A stretch of DNA of 64,000 bases from Neisseria macacae ATCC 33926 (GTDB lineage Bacteria > Pseudomonadota > Gammaproteobacteria > Burkholderiales > Neisseriaceae). The DNA lies in NCBI RefSeq assembly GCF_022749495.1, contig NZ_CP094241.1, forward strand, positions 1,426,001-1,490,000, in the 5' to 3' direction. A program made the position numbers and the translations under genes. The notes beneath the pieces were generated by a model. The model was not told where the DNA came from and made no database searches. It worked only from the letters and a program-made list of their open reading frames with translations. Each line of letters starts with the position of its first letter. Position 1 is the stretch's first letter. Positions 50,470 to 59,911 of this stretch are shown here, piece after piece.

Positions 50470-52227
50470 ATGGCTGAGAATACTGCCGATGATTTGAACC
50501 TTGCCGCCGCACAAGCGGCCGGGCATTTGCTGGAGCGTTGCGTACCGGAGCATGCTGCGGTGCTGACGCCTTATGTGTTGCGGCTGTTTGCTGCTTTGCA
50601 GAACGGGCATTCGTTTGTTTGGCTGGATGAGGGCGAGGCGGAGGAATTGGCGGGATTGGCGCCGACGGTCGGGCAGGGCGCGTCGCCGTTGGTGTTGCAG
50701 GGCAGAAAGTTGTTTTTGGGGCGGATGTGGCAGCTCGAGCATGATTTGGCGGCTGAAATCAAGAGTTTGGCGGAGGCGGAAGTCGAGCCTGTGGATTGGA
50801 TGAGCGCGTCGCAAAACTTGTCCGGTTGGTTTGCCGACAAAGGCAGCGAAGGGCAGCGGGATGCGGCGGGGCTTGCCCTGCTTCAAGCGTTTATGCTGAT
50901 TACGGGCGGGCCGGGTACGGGCAAGACGACGACTGTGGCGAAACTTTTGGGGCTGGTTTGCACCAACTCTGCCACGCGCCTGCCGCGTATCGCTCTGGCC
51001 GCACCGACGGGCAAGGCGGCGGCGCATATGGCACGCGCGCTGCATCGGGCGGTGGATGGTTTCGAGATGCCGGATGCGGTACGCAATCATTTGTCCGCGC
51101 TGGAAGGGCAGACGGTTCACCGCCTTTTGAAACTGCGCCCGCCGCAAATGCTGCCTGCGTTTGACGGCAGCCGCCCGCTGCCTTTGGATGTGTTGGTGGT
51201 GGATGAGGCTTCGATGTTGGATGTTTCCCTGCTGCTTCACTTGCTGCGTGCGATTCCGTCGGGCTGCCGCGTGATTTTTTTGGGCGACGAGTTCCAACTG
51301 CCCTCGGTCGGCGTCGGCGCGGTATTGGCGGCGTTGTCGAGACAGACGGTTTTGGATAAGGAGACGGCGGAGCAACTGAGTATTTATCTGCCGGAACACG
51401 GTTTCCCCGTGGAGGAAAATCCGCCGGCTTTGTCGCAAAACGTCGCGCAACTGAAGGTCAGCCACCGTTTCGGCGCAGACAGCGGCATCGGCTGTCTGGC
51501 TAGGGCGGTCGTATCGGGCAAGAGCGGGGAAGGTTGGGCGCAGTTTGCCTTGTTCCCCGACGAGCTGGAAATCCGCGAAGGTCGTCTGAAACAGCAGGCG
51601 GAGCTGCTTTACCGCAAACACGAAAAATACTGGCAGGCAGTCGATAAAAACGATGTGGCACTGGCGTTCGGACACGCGGCGGATGTGGTCGTTTTGGCGG
51701 CATGGCGGCAGGACGCGGAGGCGTTCAACGAAGAGTATTGCCGTTATCTGCAACGCAAACATCGGGCGGGCGCGGATACGCCGTGGTTCGCGGGACAAAT
51801 CATCATGATTGCGCGCAACGACTATACGCTGGAAGTGTTCAACGGCGATATCGGGCTGATTATGCCCGATGCGGAATCGGCGAACGGCTTGGCGGCATAT
51901 TTTCCGAATGCGGACGGTTTCAAAAAAATCGCCATCAGCCGCCTGCCGCAGTTTGATTCCGCGTTCGCCATGACTGTGCATAAAAGCCAGGGTTCGGAAT
52001 ATCGGGAAGTCTGGCTGCTGCCGCCGTCGGGGAAAATAGAGCAGGGCGGGGATGACGCGCTGTCGGGCTTAAACAATGCGCTGCTTTACACCGCCATCAC
52101 CCGCGCACGGGAACGCTTCGTCTTTTGGGGAAATGAAGAGCAATGGCGGTTGGCGGTGGAAACCCGCAAAACCCGCCGCACGGCATTGGGCGACATCTTG
52201 GACGCGATGTTCGTACCGAAAGCTTGA
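50470..52227 (+). CDS. recD: Exodeoxyribonuclease V subunit alpha RecD
   Basis: 585 residues. SF1B helicase: Walker A FMLITGGPGTGKTTTVAKLL (about 140-159), motif II VVDEASMLDVSLLLHLLRAI (about 242-261), motif III IFLGDEFQLPSVGVGAVL (about 267-284), and C-terminal motif VI FAMTVHKSQGSEYREVWLLP and LYTAITRARERFVFWG. The 5'-3' motor of RecBCD. recB and recC are not adjacent. A DUS is translated as EGRLKQ near residue 370. Ends in a DUS terminator. Confidence 0.95.
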   Translation: MAENTADDLNLAAAQAAGHLLERCVPEHAAVLTPYVLRLFAALQNGHSFVWLDEGEAEELAGLAPTVGQGASPLVLQGRKLFLGRMWQLEHDLAAEIKSLAEAEVEPVDWMSASQNLSGWFADKGSEGQRDAAGLALLQAFMLITGGPGTGKTTTVAKLLGLVCTNSATRLPRIALAAPTGKAAAHMARALHRAVDGFEMPDAVRNHLSALEGQTVHRLLKLRPPQMLPAFDGSRPLPLDVLVVDEASMLDVSLLLHLLRAIPSGCRVIFLGDEFQLPSVGVGAVLAALSRQTVLDKETAEQLSIYLPEHGFPVEENPPALSQNVAQLKVSHRFGADSGIGCLARAVVSGKSGEGWAQFALFPDELEIREGRLKQQAELLYRKHEKYWQAVDKNDVALAFGHAADVVVLAAWRQDAEAFNEEYCRYLQRKHRAGADTPWFAGQIIMIARNDYTLEVFNGDIGLIMPDAESANGLAAYFPNADGFKKIAISRLPQFDSAFAMTVHKSQGSEYREVWLLPPSGKIEQGGDDALSGLNNALLYTAITRARERFVFWGNEEQWRLAVETRKTRRTALGDILDAMFVPKA

Positions 52228-52237
52228 ATCAAACCCT

Positions 52238-52291
52238 AAAGGTCGTCTGAAAACGAAACGGATGCTGCCGAGAGTTTTCAGACGACCTTTC
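52238..52291 (+). terminator. recD DUS terminator
   Basis: AAAGGTCGTCTGAAAAC and TTTTCAGACGACCTTT around a 20-base loop, 10 bases after the stop. Confidence 0.78.
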
Positions 52292-52471
52292 TCTATTGAT
52301 GTGTGTCAAAATCAGTTTGGAAATAAGCATAATACTCTAAATCTTCTTGACGGTTTGTGCCGTCTTTCATAGGATTACAGCCGTTCGATTACAAAAATTA
52401 GTAAATTTCTAACAAATATTGATTAGGAATTTTTGTTAAAAATACCTTTTACCCTTCAATCGGAGATTGGC

Positions 52472-53590
52472 ATGAACATCCAAAAAAACTTTGCCGTTGT
52501 ATGCGCTGCCTTGGCGGCATTACCCACCGCATTTGCAGAAACCGCTAGCGTAGAGCGCGATGCCGCCGCATTGGCAACGACGAGCGATTACGTCAATTCG
52601 GGCAGCGTCATCCGCAAAGACGAAGACAAAATCAGTATTTTCAACGATTTGCTGACCGTAAACGGCACATTCCGCGTCCGTGCCGACACCAAAGACATCA
52701 ATGCCAACAACAGCAGCACCAATCCCACGCCCGACGCCTCCAATACCAATTTCAACGCCGAATTCTGGTTGCGCGCCAAACTTTATAAAGACTGGAAACT
52801 GGTGACCCAAATCGAACCCAACATCGACTTGAAAACCGGCAAATTCAACGGCGACCATGATGTTCCCGTAAACAAACTGTATGCTGAAGGCTCGATTACC
52901 GAAGGCATCAAAGCCCGCGTCGGTAAATTCGGCGCATTCTCTTCCTACGGCCGTGTCTGGGATACGGAAGTAACCGGCGGAGAAATCTTCTTTGACAACA
53001 AAACCCTACCCACCAAAATCTATGCTGGCCGCCGTACCGGCAGCCTCAACGACAACGTATGGGGCATAGGCGGCCGCCGCAAACACTTCGCCGCCATTCA
53101 AAGCAGCCTGCCGATTAACGAAAACATCAACGTCGGCGCAACCGTCAGCTACATGAAAGACATAGACGTGCGCGGCGCGAAGAAAAACGCCGTCTTCGGC
53201 GAAATCGGCGCGGATGTCAAATTCAACGACGATTGGCGTTGGATGGCGGCAGTCAGCAAGTCCAACATCAAAGCCTATAACGACGCAGGACAAAAAATCA
53301 AAAACGACGGCGTGTTCACCGAAGTCCGCTACAAACTCGCCGACTGGAAAGTCCGCAATTCCTACGACGTCTTCCTGAACTACCGCCGCGTCGGCGCACT
53401 TTCGGGCGTATCTTCCGTACAAGACTACAGCAAAAACGTACAAGGCGTACAAGTCGGCGCGACCTACGTTCCTTGGAAAAACTGGAAAGTGTCAGGCTTT
53501 TACTTGGCGGGTAAACAAGTTACCCCGACTGCCGGCTCAAGCAGACAAGACGTCAACGTCTTGCGCGGTCAGGTGGAATACAAATTCTAA
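52472..53590 (+). CDS. Porin-like outer-membrane beta-barrel protein
   Basis: 372 residues. Signal peptide MNIQKNFAVVCAALAALPTA with FAE cleavage (about 24). The mature protein alternates amphipathic strands (FNAEFWLRAKLYKDWKLVTQ, EGIKARVGKFGAFSSYGRVW, WKVRNSYDVFLNYRRVGALS) and ends VEYKF with the C-terminal Phe typical of Omp85-inserted barrels. It lacks the PorA/PorB motifs. It may be a specific channel or a phosphate- or sugar-type porin; substrate unknown. The start at 52472 is supported by GGAG eight bases before. Followed by a strong terminator. Confidence 0.8.
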   Translation: MNIQKNFAVVCAALAALPTAFAETASVERDAAALATTSDYVNSGSVIRKDEDKISIFNDLLTVNGTFRVRADTKDINANNSSTNPTPDASNTNFNAEFWLRAKLYKDWKLVTQIEPNIDLKTGKFNGDHDVPVNKLYAEGSITEGIKARVGKFGAFSSYGRVWDTEVTGGEIFFDNKTLPTKIYAGRRTGSLNDNVWGIGGRRKHFAAIQSSLPINENINVGATVSYMKDIDVRGAKKNAVFGEIGADVKFNDDWRWMAAVSKSNIKAYNDAGQKIKNDGVFTEVRYKLADWKVRNSYDVFLNYRRVGALSGVSSVQDYSKNVQGVQVGATYVPWKNWKVSGFYLAGKQVTPTAGSSRQDVNVLRGQVEYKF

Positions 53591-53620
53591 GCCGTTTGGA
53601 TAAAGGTTTTGTAGAAACGA

Positions 53621-53656
53621 AAAAACAGGCAGGGAAAACCTGCCTGTTTTTTTTTG
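53621..53656 (+). terminator. Rho-independent terminator of the porin-like gene
   Basis: AAAAACAGGCAGG - GAAAA - CCTGCCTGTTTTT with a T9 tail, 31 bases after the stop. Confidence 0.9.
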
Positions 53657-53723
53657 TTTTGGTCGTCTGAAAGTTATTTCAAACGATCTATCGGCATATA
53701 TTGCTCTGTACGTACCTTACAGG

Positions 53724-54248
53724 CTATGGCTTACTAAAAATATATTTTTCCTCTAGTTGAGTTTTATCTTGTTTCAGGAAAAAATTTTTTCTATATGCAG
53801 ATAAACTATTTTGATTAGCCACAGAATATTGCTCTTCATGACTACCGTCATCTTCCCAATAACAAATAGCACAAACATCATAGTTCGATTTACTAGATAA
53901 AGTATAGAAATAACAGCATGGGCATTTTACTTTTTGATCTATCTCATCTCCAACGACTTTTATTTCTGCAGATCGAATGATACTTACATTCTTCGCTAAA
54001 AACTTATTATTTAAAATCGAATTTTTATGTTTCAAACCTAAGATAACTACAGGATCAAAAAAATCACTATAAAATTCTATATCATCAAAATCATGTGTAC
54101 TCAAGTAACTTATAAGTTCTTTATTCAAATATTCAGGGTCAGACTCGTAGGAATACCAAAAATCTAAAAGAATATTCATCTTTTCTGACTTAGATATTGC
54201 ATTAATCTGATACTCAGATAAAAATTTTATGGCTTCTTTTCTAGTCAT
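53724..54248 (-). CDS. CPCC-family cysteine-rich protein
   Basis: 174 residues. The C-terminal part carries KVKCPCCYFYTLSSKSNYDV then CAICYWEDDGSHEEQYSVAN, the CPCC-x-C-CxWEDDG metal-knuckle pattern of the Cys_rich_CPCC family. The N-terminal 100 residues are helical (MTRKEAIKFLSEYQINAISK; FDDIEFYSDFFDPVVILGLK). The gene is strongly AT-rich with A/T-ending codons, unlike neighbours, which suggests recent acquisition. It has no DUS inside. The function is not established; CPCC proteins are often found singly in variable regions. Confidence 0.72.
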   Translation of the reverse strand: MTRKEAIKFLSEYQINAISKSEKMNILLDFWYSYESDPEYLNKELISYLSTHDFDDIEFYSDFFDPVVILGLKHKNSILNNKFLAKNVSIIRSAEIKVVGDEIDQKVKCPCCYFYTLSSKSNYDVCAICYWEDDGSHEEQYSVANQNSLSAYRKNFFLKQDKTQLEEKYIFSKP

Positions 54249-54381
54249 AATAAAACCTTAAATACTGAGGTTTGCATATCGTTCTTCAAACGAACTTTAC
54301 TTATCCTTCTGCTTAAACCATTATAAACGGATAAGACGGCTTTACAGTTTTTGGGATTTAACCAAATTAAAACTCATGTAC

Positions 54382-54419
54382 AAAAGGTCGTCTGAAAACC
54401 TGTTTTCAGACGACCTTTT
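54382..54419 (-). terminator. cysA DUS terminator
   Basis: AAAAGGTCGTCTGAAAAC and GTTTTCAGACGACCTTTT with a two- to four-base turn, 15 bases past the cysA stop on the minus strand. Confidence 0.85.
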
Positions 54420-54433
54420 GCTTTTCTCCTCCA

Positions 54434-55507
54434 TCAAATCGAATATTCAATCAACTCGTTCTGCGAGAACACATAAACCTGTTTCGGTACCAATGCCAAT
54501 TCCCGCCCGGCGGACAAATCCAGCCGCGAGGCGTCGCTGCCTGCGAGCGTGATGTGTACGTCCTGTTTGCCGTGTTTCACCAAAACGTGCGTCAGTGCGC
54601 CGACGGCGTGGATTTTTTCGATTTCGGCGCGGATCATCGGGGTTTCGTGTTCGGCGGCAAGCTGCCATTCGTGCGGGCGGATGTAGCCGGTGGCGGTTTG
54701 TTCCTGCCATTTGTATTGCGCGTCCAATTTCCACGCGAAGCCGTTGTAGTGCCAGATGCCTTTTTCGATTCTGCCTTCAAATGCGTCGGTTTCGCCGAGG
54801 AACTCGGTAACGAAGGCGTTTTCGGGTTTGCGGTAAATGGCTTCGGCGCTGCCGGTTTGTTCGATTTTGCCGTGGTTCATGACGACGATTTCGTCGGAAA
54901 CTTCAAGGGCTTCTTCTTGGTCGTGCGTCACCAGAATGCTGGTTACGCCTAGGTTGTGATGGATGTCGCGCAGCCAAGTGCGCAATTCTTTGCGGACTTT
55001 GGCATCCAGCGCGCCGAAGGGTTCGTCCAGGAGCAGGAGTTTGGGTTCAACCGCGAGGGCGCGGGCGAGGGCGATGCGTTGGCGTTGCCCGCCGGAGAGC
55101 TGGTGCGGATAGGATTTGGCGAGGTGGGAGAGTTGTACGAGTTTGAGCAATTCTTCGACTTTGGCGCGGATTTGTTCTTTGGACGGGCGTTCGGACTTGG
55201 GCAATACGGTCAAACCGAAGGCGACGTTGTCAAACACGTTCATGTGGCGGAAGAGGGCGTAGTGTTGGAACACGAAACCGACTTTGCGCTCGCGCACATG
55301 CTTGGCGGTTACGTCTTGCCCGTCAAAGAGGATGTTGCCGCCGTCGGCGTTTTCCAGTCCGGCGATGATGCGCAGGAGCGTGGTTTTGCCGCAGCCGGAA
55401 GGGCCGAGTAGGGAAACGAGTTTGCCGGTGGGGACGTTGAGGTTGATGTTTTTCAGCGCGTGGAAATTGCCGAAGTGTTTGTTTAGGTTTTGGATGGTGA
55501 TGCTCAT
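54434..55507 (-). CDS. cysA: Sulfate/thiosulfate ABC transporter ATPase CysA
   Basis: 357 residues. Walker A SLLGPSGCGKTTLLRIIAGL (about 32-51), signature LSGGQRQRIALARALA (about 135-150), Walker B LLLDEPFGALDAKVRKELR (about 156-174), and switch His in VTHDQEEALEVSDE. The C-terminal TOBE-like domain (about 240-350) includes GYIRPHEWQL, characteristic of CysA. Drives sulfate import with CysT and CysW. The start overlaps the cysW stop by four bases. Confidence 0.95.
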   Translation of the reverse strand: MSITIQNLNKHFGNFHALKNINLNVPTGKLVSLLGPSGCGKTTLLRIIAGLENADGGNILFDGQDVTAKHVRERKVGFVFQHYALFRHMNVFDNVAFGLTVLPKSERPSKEQIRAKVEELLKLVQLSHLAKSYPHQLSGGQRQRIALARALAVEPKLLLLDEPFGALDAKVRKELRTWLRDIHHNLGVTSILVTHDQEEALEVSDEIVVMNHGKIEQTGSAEAIYRKPENAFVTEFLGETDAFEGRIEKGIWHYNGFAWKLDAQYKWQEQTATGYIRPHEWQLAAEHETPMIRAEIEKIHAVGALTHVLVKHGKQDVHITLAGSDASRLDLSAGRELALVPKQVYVFSQNELIEYSI

Positions 55508-56364
55508 GCTGCGTTCCTTTCGGCGGCGGCGAGTTTTTTATCTTGTAATTTTGTGATGATGTTCTGCACCGCCAGCGTCGCCAGTGCTAAAAGTGCCAAT
55601 ACGCCGGAGAGGGCGAATGCGCCGGTGAAGTTGTATTCGTTGTAGAAGATTTCGACCAAAAGCGGGATGGTGTTGGTTTCGCCGCGTATGTGTCCCGATA
55701 CCACGCTGACCGCGCCGAACTCGCCCATCGCGCGGGCGTTGGTAAGGATAATGCCGTAGAGCAGCGCCCATTTGATGTTGGGCAGGGTAACGCGCCAAAA
55801 CATCTGCCAGCCGCTTGCACCGAGTATCAGCGCGGCCTGTTCTTCGCTGTCGCCCTGCGCCTGCATCAGCGGGATGATTTCGCGCGCGACAAAGGGAAAG
55901 GTAACGAACAGCGTCGCCAGAATAATGCCGGGGATGGCGAAGATAATCTGTATGCCTTGCGCTTCCAGCCAGCCGCCCAATGCCGTGTGCGCGCCGAACA
56001 ATAAGACGAACATCAAACCGGCCACCACGGGTGATACGGAAAACGGCAAATCGAGCAGGGTGGTCAGCAACTGCTTGCCGCGGAAGTCGAAACGGGTCAG
56101 CAGCCACGCCATCGCCACGCCCAAGACGGCATTGACGGGAACGACCACCGCGGCAGTAATCAGGGTGAGCTTGATCGCCGCCCACGCTTCGGGGTCGGTA
56201 AGGGATTGCAGGTACAAATCCCAACCGCCTTTCAGCGCCTCGTAAAACACGGCGACAAGCGGTACGACCAGCATCAGCAGCAGGAACCCCAGCGCGACGG
56301 CGGTCAGCAGCACGCGCAGCCAGCGCGGTTCGGTCAGGTTGGGATTGGCGGAATAGGGTTTCAT
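55504..56364 (-). CDS. cysW: Sulfate ABC transporter permease CysW
   Basis: 286 residues, six helices. The EAA-type loop is EEQAALILGASGWQMFWRVT (about 172-191), and RAMGEFGAVSVVSGHIRGET (about 210-229) is the CysW/CysT signature. Partner of CysT in the inner-membrane channel. It is in direct overlap with cysA, but 262 bases separate it from cysT, filled by a DUS pair and an inverted-repeat element, so transcription across the operon may be interrupted. Confidence 0.95.
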   Translation of the reverse strand: MKPYSANPNLTEPRWLRVLLTAVALGFLLLMLVVPLVAVFYEALKGGWDLYLQSLTDPEAWAAIKLTLITAAVVVPVNAVLGVAMAWLLTRFDFRGKQLLTTLLDLPFSVSPVVAGLMFVLLFGAHTALGGWLEAQGIQIIFAIPGIILATLFVTFPFVAREIIPLMQAQGDSEEQAALILGASGWQMFWRVTLPNIKWALLYGIILTNARAMGEFGAVSVVSGHIRGETNTIPLLVEIFYNEYNFTGAFALSGVLALLALATLAVQNIITKLQDKKLAAAERNAA

Positions 56365-56400
56365 GGCGGTGGTGTTCTCTGGTTGGTTTTAAGATGTTTG

Positions 56401-56457
56401 GAGGTCGTCTGAAAAAACCGTTTTCGTGGGGCGGATTCGTTTTCAGACGACCTTTTA
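56401..56457 (-). terminator. DUS inverted pair in the cysT-cysW gap
   Basis: GAGGTCGTCTGAAAA and TTTTCAGACGACCTTTT around a 26-base loop, 36 bases upstream of the cysW start. Confidence 0.6.
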
Positions 56458-56486
56458 TTGATTAAGGGAATAAAAACGTCTAGCTA

Positions 56487-56594
56487 CCGTCATTCCCGCG
56501 CAGGCGGGAATCCACCACAGGGCAACAGGAAAACAGAAAATAAATAAGGCAGCCGAAATTCACCAATGGATTCCCGCCTGCGCGGGAATGACGG
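56487..56594. repeat. Neisserial intergenic mosaic-type element with dRS3 ends
   Basis: Two 20-bp dRS3 units, ATTCCCGCGCAGGCGGGAAT (56492-56511) and ATTCCCGCCTGCGCGGGAAT (56570-56589), lie within 28-base perfect inverted repeats (56487-56514 and 56567-56594). The 52-base unique centre is AT-rich. dRS3 fits the ATTCCC-N8-GGGAAT consensus and is a known phage-integrase target in meningococci. Confidence 0.88.
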
Positions 56595-56626
56595 CAACAG
56601 CGTAGTTCAGGTTTTCAGACGACCCC

Positions 56627-57463
56627 TCAACCCTTCGCTCCCGAACGCCTGCTCAACGCCCACTGCATCACATTTAACGCAAACAGAATCACAAACGAAA
56701 CCAGCAGCATAAACAACGCCACCGCCGATGCGCCCTGTACGTCGAACTGTTCTAGCTTACCCGTAATAATCAGCGGCAGGATTTCGGAAACCATCGGAAT
56801 GTTGCCCGCGATAAAAATCACCGAGCCGTATTCCCCCGTTGCCCGCGCGAACATCATGCCCGCGCCGGTTAAGAGCGCCGGCGTGATTTCCGGCAGCAGC
56901 ACGCGGCGGAACGTCGTGAAGCGGTTTGCCCCCAAAGTCGCCGCCGCTTCCTCATATTCGCCCGACAATTCCTCCAATACCGGCTGCACGGCGCGGACGA
57001 TAAAAGGCAGGCTGACGACGACCAGCGCAATCCAAATGCCGACGGGCGTAAACGCGATTTTGATGCCCAAAGGCTCGAAAAATCGGCCGATCCAACCGTT
57101 GGGTGCATATAGGGTCGCCAACGCGATGCCCGTAACCGCCGTCGGCAGCGCAAACGGCAAATCGACCAGCGCGTTCACCAGCCCCTTGAGCGGAAATTCA
57201 TAACGCACCAACACCCAAGCCACCAGCGTGCCGAACACGACATTGGTCAGCATCGCATAAAACGACATCCGTAAACTCAGCCACACCGCCGCCAACACGT
57301 TCGGCTCGGCAATCGTGTTCCAAAAGCCGCCCCAGCCGATTTCCGCCGCCTTCGCCGCCATCATCGCAAACGGCAAAACCACCAGAAGCGACAGGCACAA
57401 TACGGTCAGGCCGAGGCTGATTTTGAAGCCGGGCAGTACGCTGGGCGTTTTGAGTAATAACAT
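56627..57463 (-). CDS. cysT: Sulfate ABC transporter permease CysT (CysU)
   Basis: 278 residues, six helices. It starts PSVLPGFKISLGLTVLCLSL. The EAA loop is GEYEEAAATLGANRFTTFRR (about 170-189), and RATGEYGSVIFIAGNIPMVS (about 207-226) is the CysT/CysW signature. First gene of the sulfate permease set; no periplasmic sulfate-binding protein (sbp or cysP) gene is adjacent in the window. Confidence 0.95.
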   Translation of the reverse strand: MLLLKTPSVLPGFKISLGLTVLCLSLLVVLPFAMMAAKAAEIGWGGFWNTIAEPNVLAAVWLSLRMSFYAMLTNVVFGTLVAWVLVRYEFPLKGLVNALVDLPFALPTAVTGIALATLYAPNGWIGRFFEPLGIKIAFTPVGIWIALVVVSLPFIVRAVQPVLEELSGEYEEAAATLGANRFTTFRRVLLPEITPALLTGAGMMFARATGEYGSVIFIAGNIPMVSEILPLIITGKLEQFDVQGASAVALFMLLVSFVILFALNVMQWALSRRSGAKG

Positions 57464-57637
57464 GGTCGCTCGGAAGGGAAAAAGAAGATGCTGCCACTTT
57501 AACGGGGTCGTCTGAAAAACGGAAAGAATGGTTTGTTTGTTGCAAAGATGATTTTGTTATATATGTCGGATTGCCGTTTGGGGCTTTCAGACGACCTGTT
57601 ATAATCTGCGCCTCTTTTTGGTTCGTCTGCATTCCCC

Positions 57638-59638
57638 ATGAAACTCAACCCCCAACAACAAGCCGCCGTCAAATACCTCGGCGGGCCTCTGCTCGTGCTC
57701 GCCGGCGCCGGCAGCGGCAAAACCGGCGTGATTACGCAAAAAATCAAACATTTGATTGTCAACGTCGGCTATCTGCCGCATACCGTCGCCGCGATTACCT
57801 TCACCAACAAAGCCGCCACGGAAATGCAGGAGCGCGTCGCCAAAATGCTGCCCAAGTCGCAAACGCGCGGGCTGACGATTTGCACGTTCCACTCTTTGGG
57901 CATGAAGATTCTGCGCGAAGAGGCGAACCATATCGGTTACAAAAAAAACTTCTCCATCCTCGATTCCACCGACAGCGCGAAAATCATCGGCGAACTTTTG
58001 GGCGGCACGGGAAAAGAAGCCTTATTCAAGGCGCAGCATCAGATTTCCCTGTGGAAAAACGACTTGAAAACGCCCGAAGACGTACTTCAGACGACCTCCA
58101 ACGCTTGGGAAGAACAAATCGCGCGCGTGTATGCGAGCTATCAGGAAACCTTGCAAAGCTATCAGGCGGTGGACTTCGACGACTTGATCCGCCTGCCCGC
58201 CGTGCTGTTGCAGCAAAACAGCGAGGTACGAAACAAATGGCAGCGGCGGCTGCGTTATCTGTTGGTTGACGAATGTCAGGACACCAATACCTGCCAATTC
58301 ACCCTGATGAAACTCTTGACCGGCGCGGAAGGCATGTTTACCGCCGTCGGCGACGACGACCAGTCCATCTACGCATGGCGCGGCGCGAACATGGAAAACC
58401 TGCGAAAAATGCAGGAAGACTATCCGCAGATGAAAATCATCAAGCTGGAGCAAAACTACCGCTCCACCGCGCGGATTCTCAAAATCGCCAACAAAGTGAT
58501 CGAAAACAACCCCAAGCTGTTCACCAAAAAACTTTGGTCGCAGTTCGGCGAAGGCGAAATCGTCAAAGTCGTTGCCTGCCAAAACGAGCAACACGAAGCC
58601 GACTGGGTTGTCAGCCAAATCGTCAAGCAGAAGCTGGTCGGCGGCGACAAAACCCAATACGCCGATTTCGCCGTGTTATACCGCGGCAACCATCAGGCGC
58701 GGATTTTTGAAGAAGCCTTGCGCAGCGCGCGCGTTCCCTACCAACTCTCCGGCGGACAAAGCTTTTTCGACAAGGCCGAAATCAAAGACGTTTTGTCCTA
58801 TTTGCGCCTGCTTGCCAATCCCAACGACGATCCCGCCTTCCTGCGCGCCGTAACCACACCCAAACGCGGCATCGGCGACGTTACACTGGGCAAGCTCAAC
58901 ACCTACGCGCACGAACACGAATGCAGCCTGTATGAAGCCGCACAAACCGAAGAAGCCCTTGCCTTGCTGAACAATACCAACCGCCAACACCTGCAAGCCT
59001 TTATGGATATGTTCGGCAGCTACCGCGCCAAAGCGGAAACCAGTGAAGCTGGGGAACTCATCAACGGCCTGCTCAAAGAAATCGACTACGAAAACCACCT
59101 GCTTGCCAACGAAGAGGGCAAAGCCGGCGAAATCAAATGGCGCAACGTCAGCGACCTGACCGGCTGGCTAGAGCGCAAAGGCGAGCAAGACGGCAAAAAC
59201 ATCATCGAACTTGCCCAAACCGTCGCCTTAATGACACTCTTGGAAGGCAAAAGCGAAGAAGAAGTCGATGCCGTCAAACTCTCGACCCTACACGCCTCCA
59301 AAGGCTTGGAATACCCCTACGTCTTCCTTGTCGGCTGCGAAGAGGGCATCCTGCCGCACAACGACAGCATCGAAGAAGACAACGTTGAAGAAGAACGCCG
59401 CCTGATGTACGTCGGCATCACCCGCGCCAAACGCCAGCTTACGCTGACCCACTGCGTCAAACGCAAAAAACAAGGCACATGGCAGTTCCCCGAACCCAGC
59501 CGCTTCATAGACGAAATGCCGCAGGAAGACATCAAGATTTTAGGGCGCAAAGGCGGCGAGCCGATTGTGAGCAAGGAAGAGGGCAGAAGCCATCTGGCGG
59601 GGATGCTGGATATGTTGGCGGCGAAAGGGAAAGGCTGA
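57638..59638 (+). CDS. rep: ATP-dependent DNA helicase Rep
   Basis: 666 residues, SF1A (UvrD/Rep) helicase. Q-motif and Walker A LNPQQQAAVKYLGGPLLVLA, GAGSGKTGVITQKI (about 3-36); motif Ia ITFTNKAATEMQERV; motif II LLVDECQDTNTCQFTLMKLL; motif III AVGDDDQSIYAWRGANMENL; motif IV LEQNYRS; motif V STLHASKGLEYPYVFLVGCE; motif VI RRLMYVGITRAKRQLTLTHC. It helps replication forks pass obstacles. The length, slightly under 670, fits Rep rather than UvrD. Confidence 0.95.
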   Translation: MKLNPQQQAAVKYLGGPLLVLAGAGSGKTGVITQKIKHLIVNVGYLPHTVAAITFTNKAATEMQERVAKMLPKSQTRGLTICTFHSLGMKILREEANHIGYKKNFSILDSTDSAKIIGELLGGTGKEALFKAQHQISLWKNDLKTPEDVLQTTSNAWEEQIARVYASYQETLQSYQAVDFDDLIRLPAVLLQQNSEVRNKWQRRLRYLLVDECQDTNTCQFTLMKLLTGAEGMFTAVGDDDQSIYAWRGANMENLRKMQEDYPQMKIIKLEQNYRSTARILKIANKVIENNPKLFTKKLWSQFGEGEIVKVVACQNEQHEADWVVSQIVKQKLVGGDKTQYADFAVLYRGNHQARIFEEALRSARVPYQLSGGQSFFDKAEIKDVLSYLRLLANPNDDPAFLRAVTTPKRGIGDVTLGKLNTYAHEHECSLYEAAQTEEALALLNNTNRQHLQAFMDMFGSYRAKAETSEAGELINGLLKEIDYENHLLANEEGKAGEIKWRNVSDLTGWLERKGEQDGKNIIELAQTVALMTLLEGKSEEEVDAVKLSTLHASKGLEYPYVFLVGCEEGILPHNDSIEEDNVEEERRLMYVGITRAKRQLTLTHCVKRKKQGTWQFPEPSRFIDEMPQEDIKILGRKGGEPIVSKEEGRSHLAGMLDMLAAKGKG

Positions 59639-59696
59639 AACGAGAGATAGGCCAGCAAAAGGTCGTCTGAAATAGGTTGCACATGGTACTCTTCTT

Positions 59697-59803
59697 TATA
59701 GTGGATTAAATTTAAATCAGGACAAGGCGACGAAGCCGCAGACAGTACAGATAGTACGGCAAGGCGAGGCAACGCCGTACCGGTTTAAATTTAATCCACT
59801 ATA
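59697..59803. repeat. Correia element, 107-bp class
   Basis: TATAGTGGATTAAATTTAAA at one end and TTTAAATTTAATCCACTATA at the other, exact complements. It sits between rep and the CRISPR promoter. Confidence 0.93.
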
Positions 59804-59882
59804 ATTTGAAGTGTTCCGGATTCCTCCTGTCAGCCTGAAAGAACAACAAATCTGTATCAGCCTCAATAATTCAAAAGCAGCG

Positions 59883-59911
59883 TTGTCGAATGTAAAATAC
59901 ATGGCTATAAT
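59883..59911 (+). promoter_or_regulatory. Sigma70-type promoter pointing into the CRISPR array
   Basis: TTGTCG (59883-59888), 17 bases, TATAAT (59906-59911). The expected start, near 59918, is about 155 bases before the first repeat; no coding frame intervenes. Confidence 0.6.
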
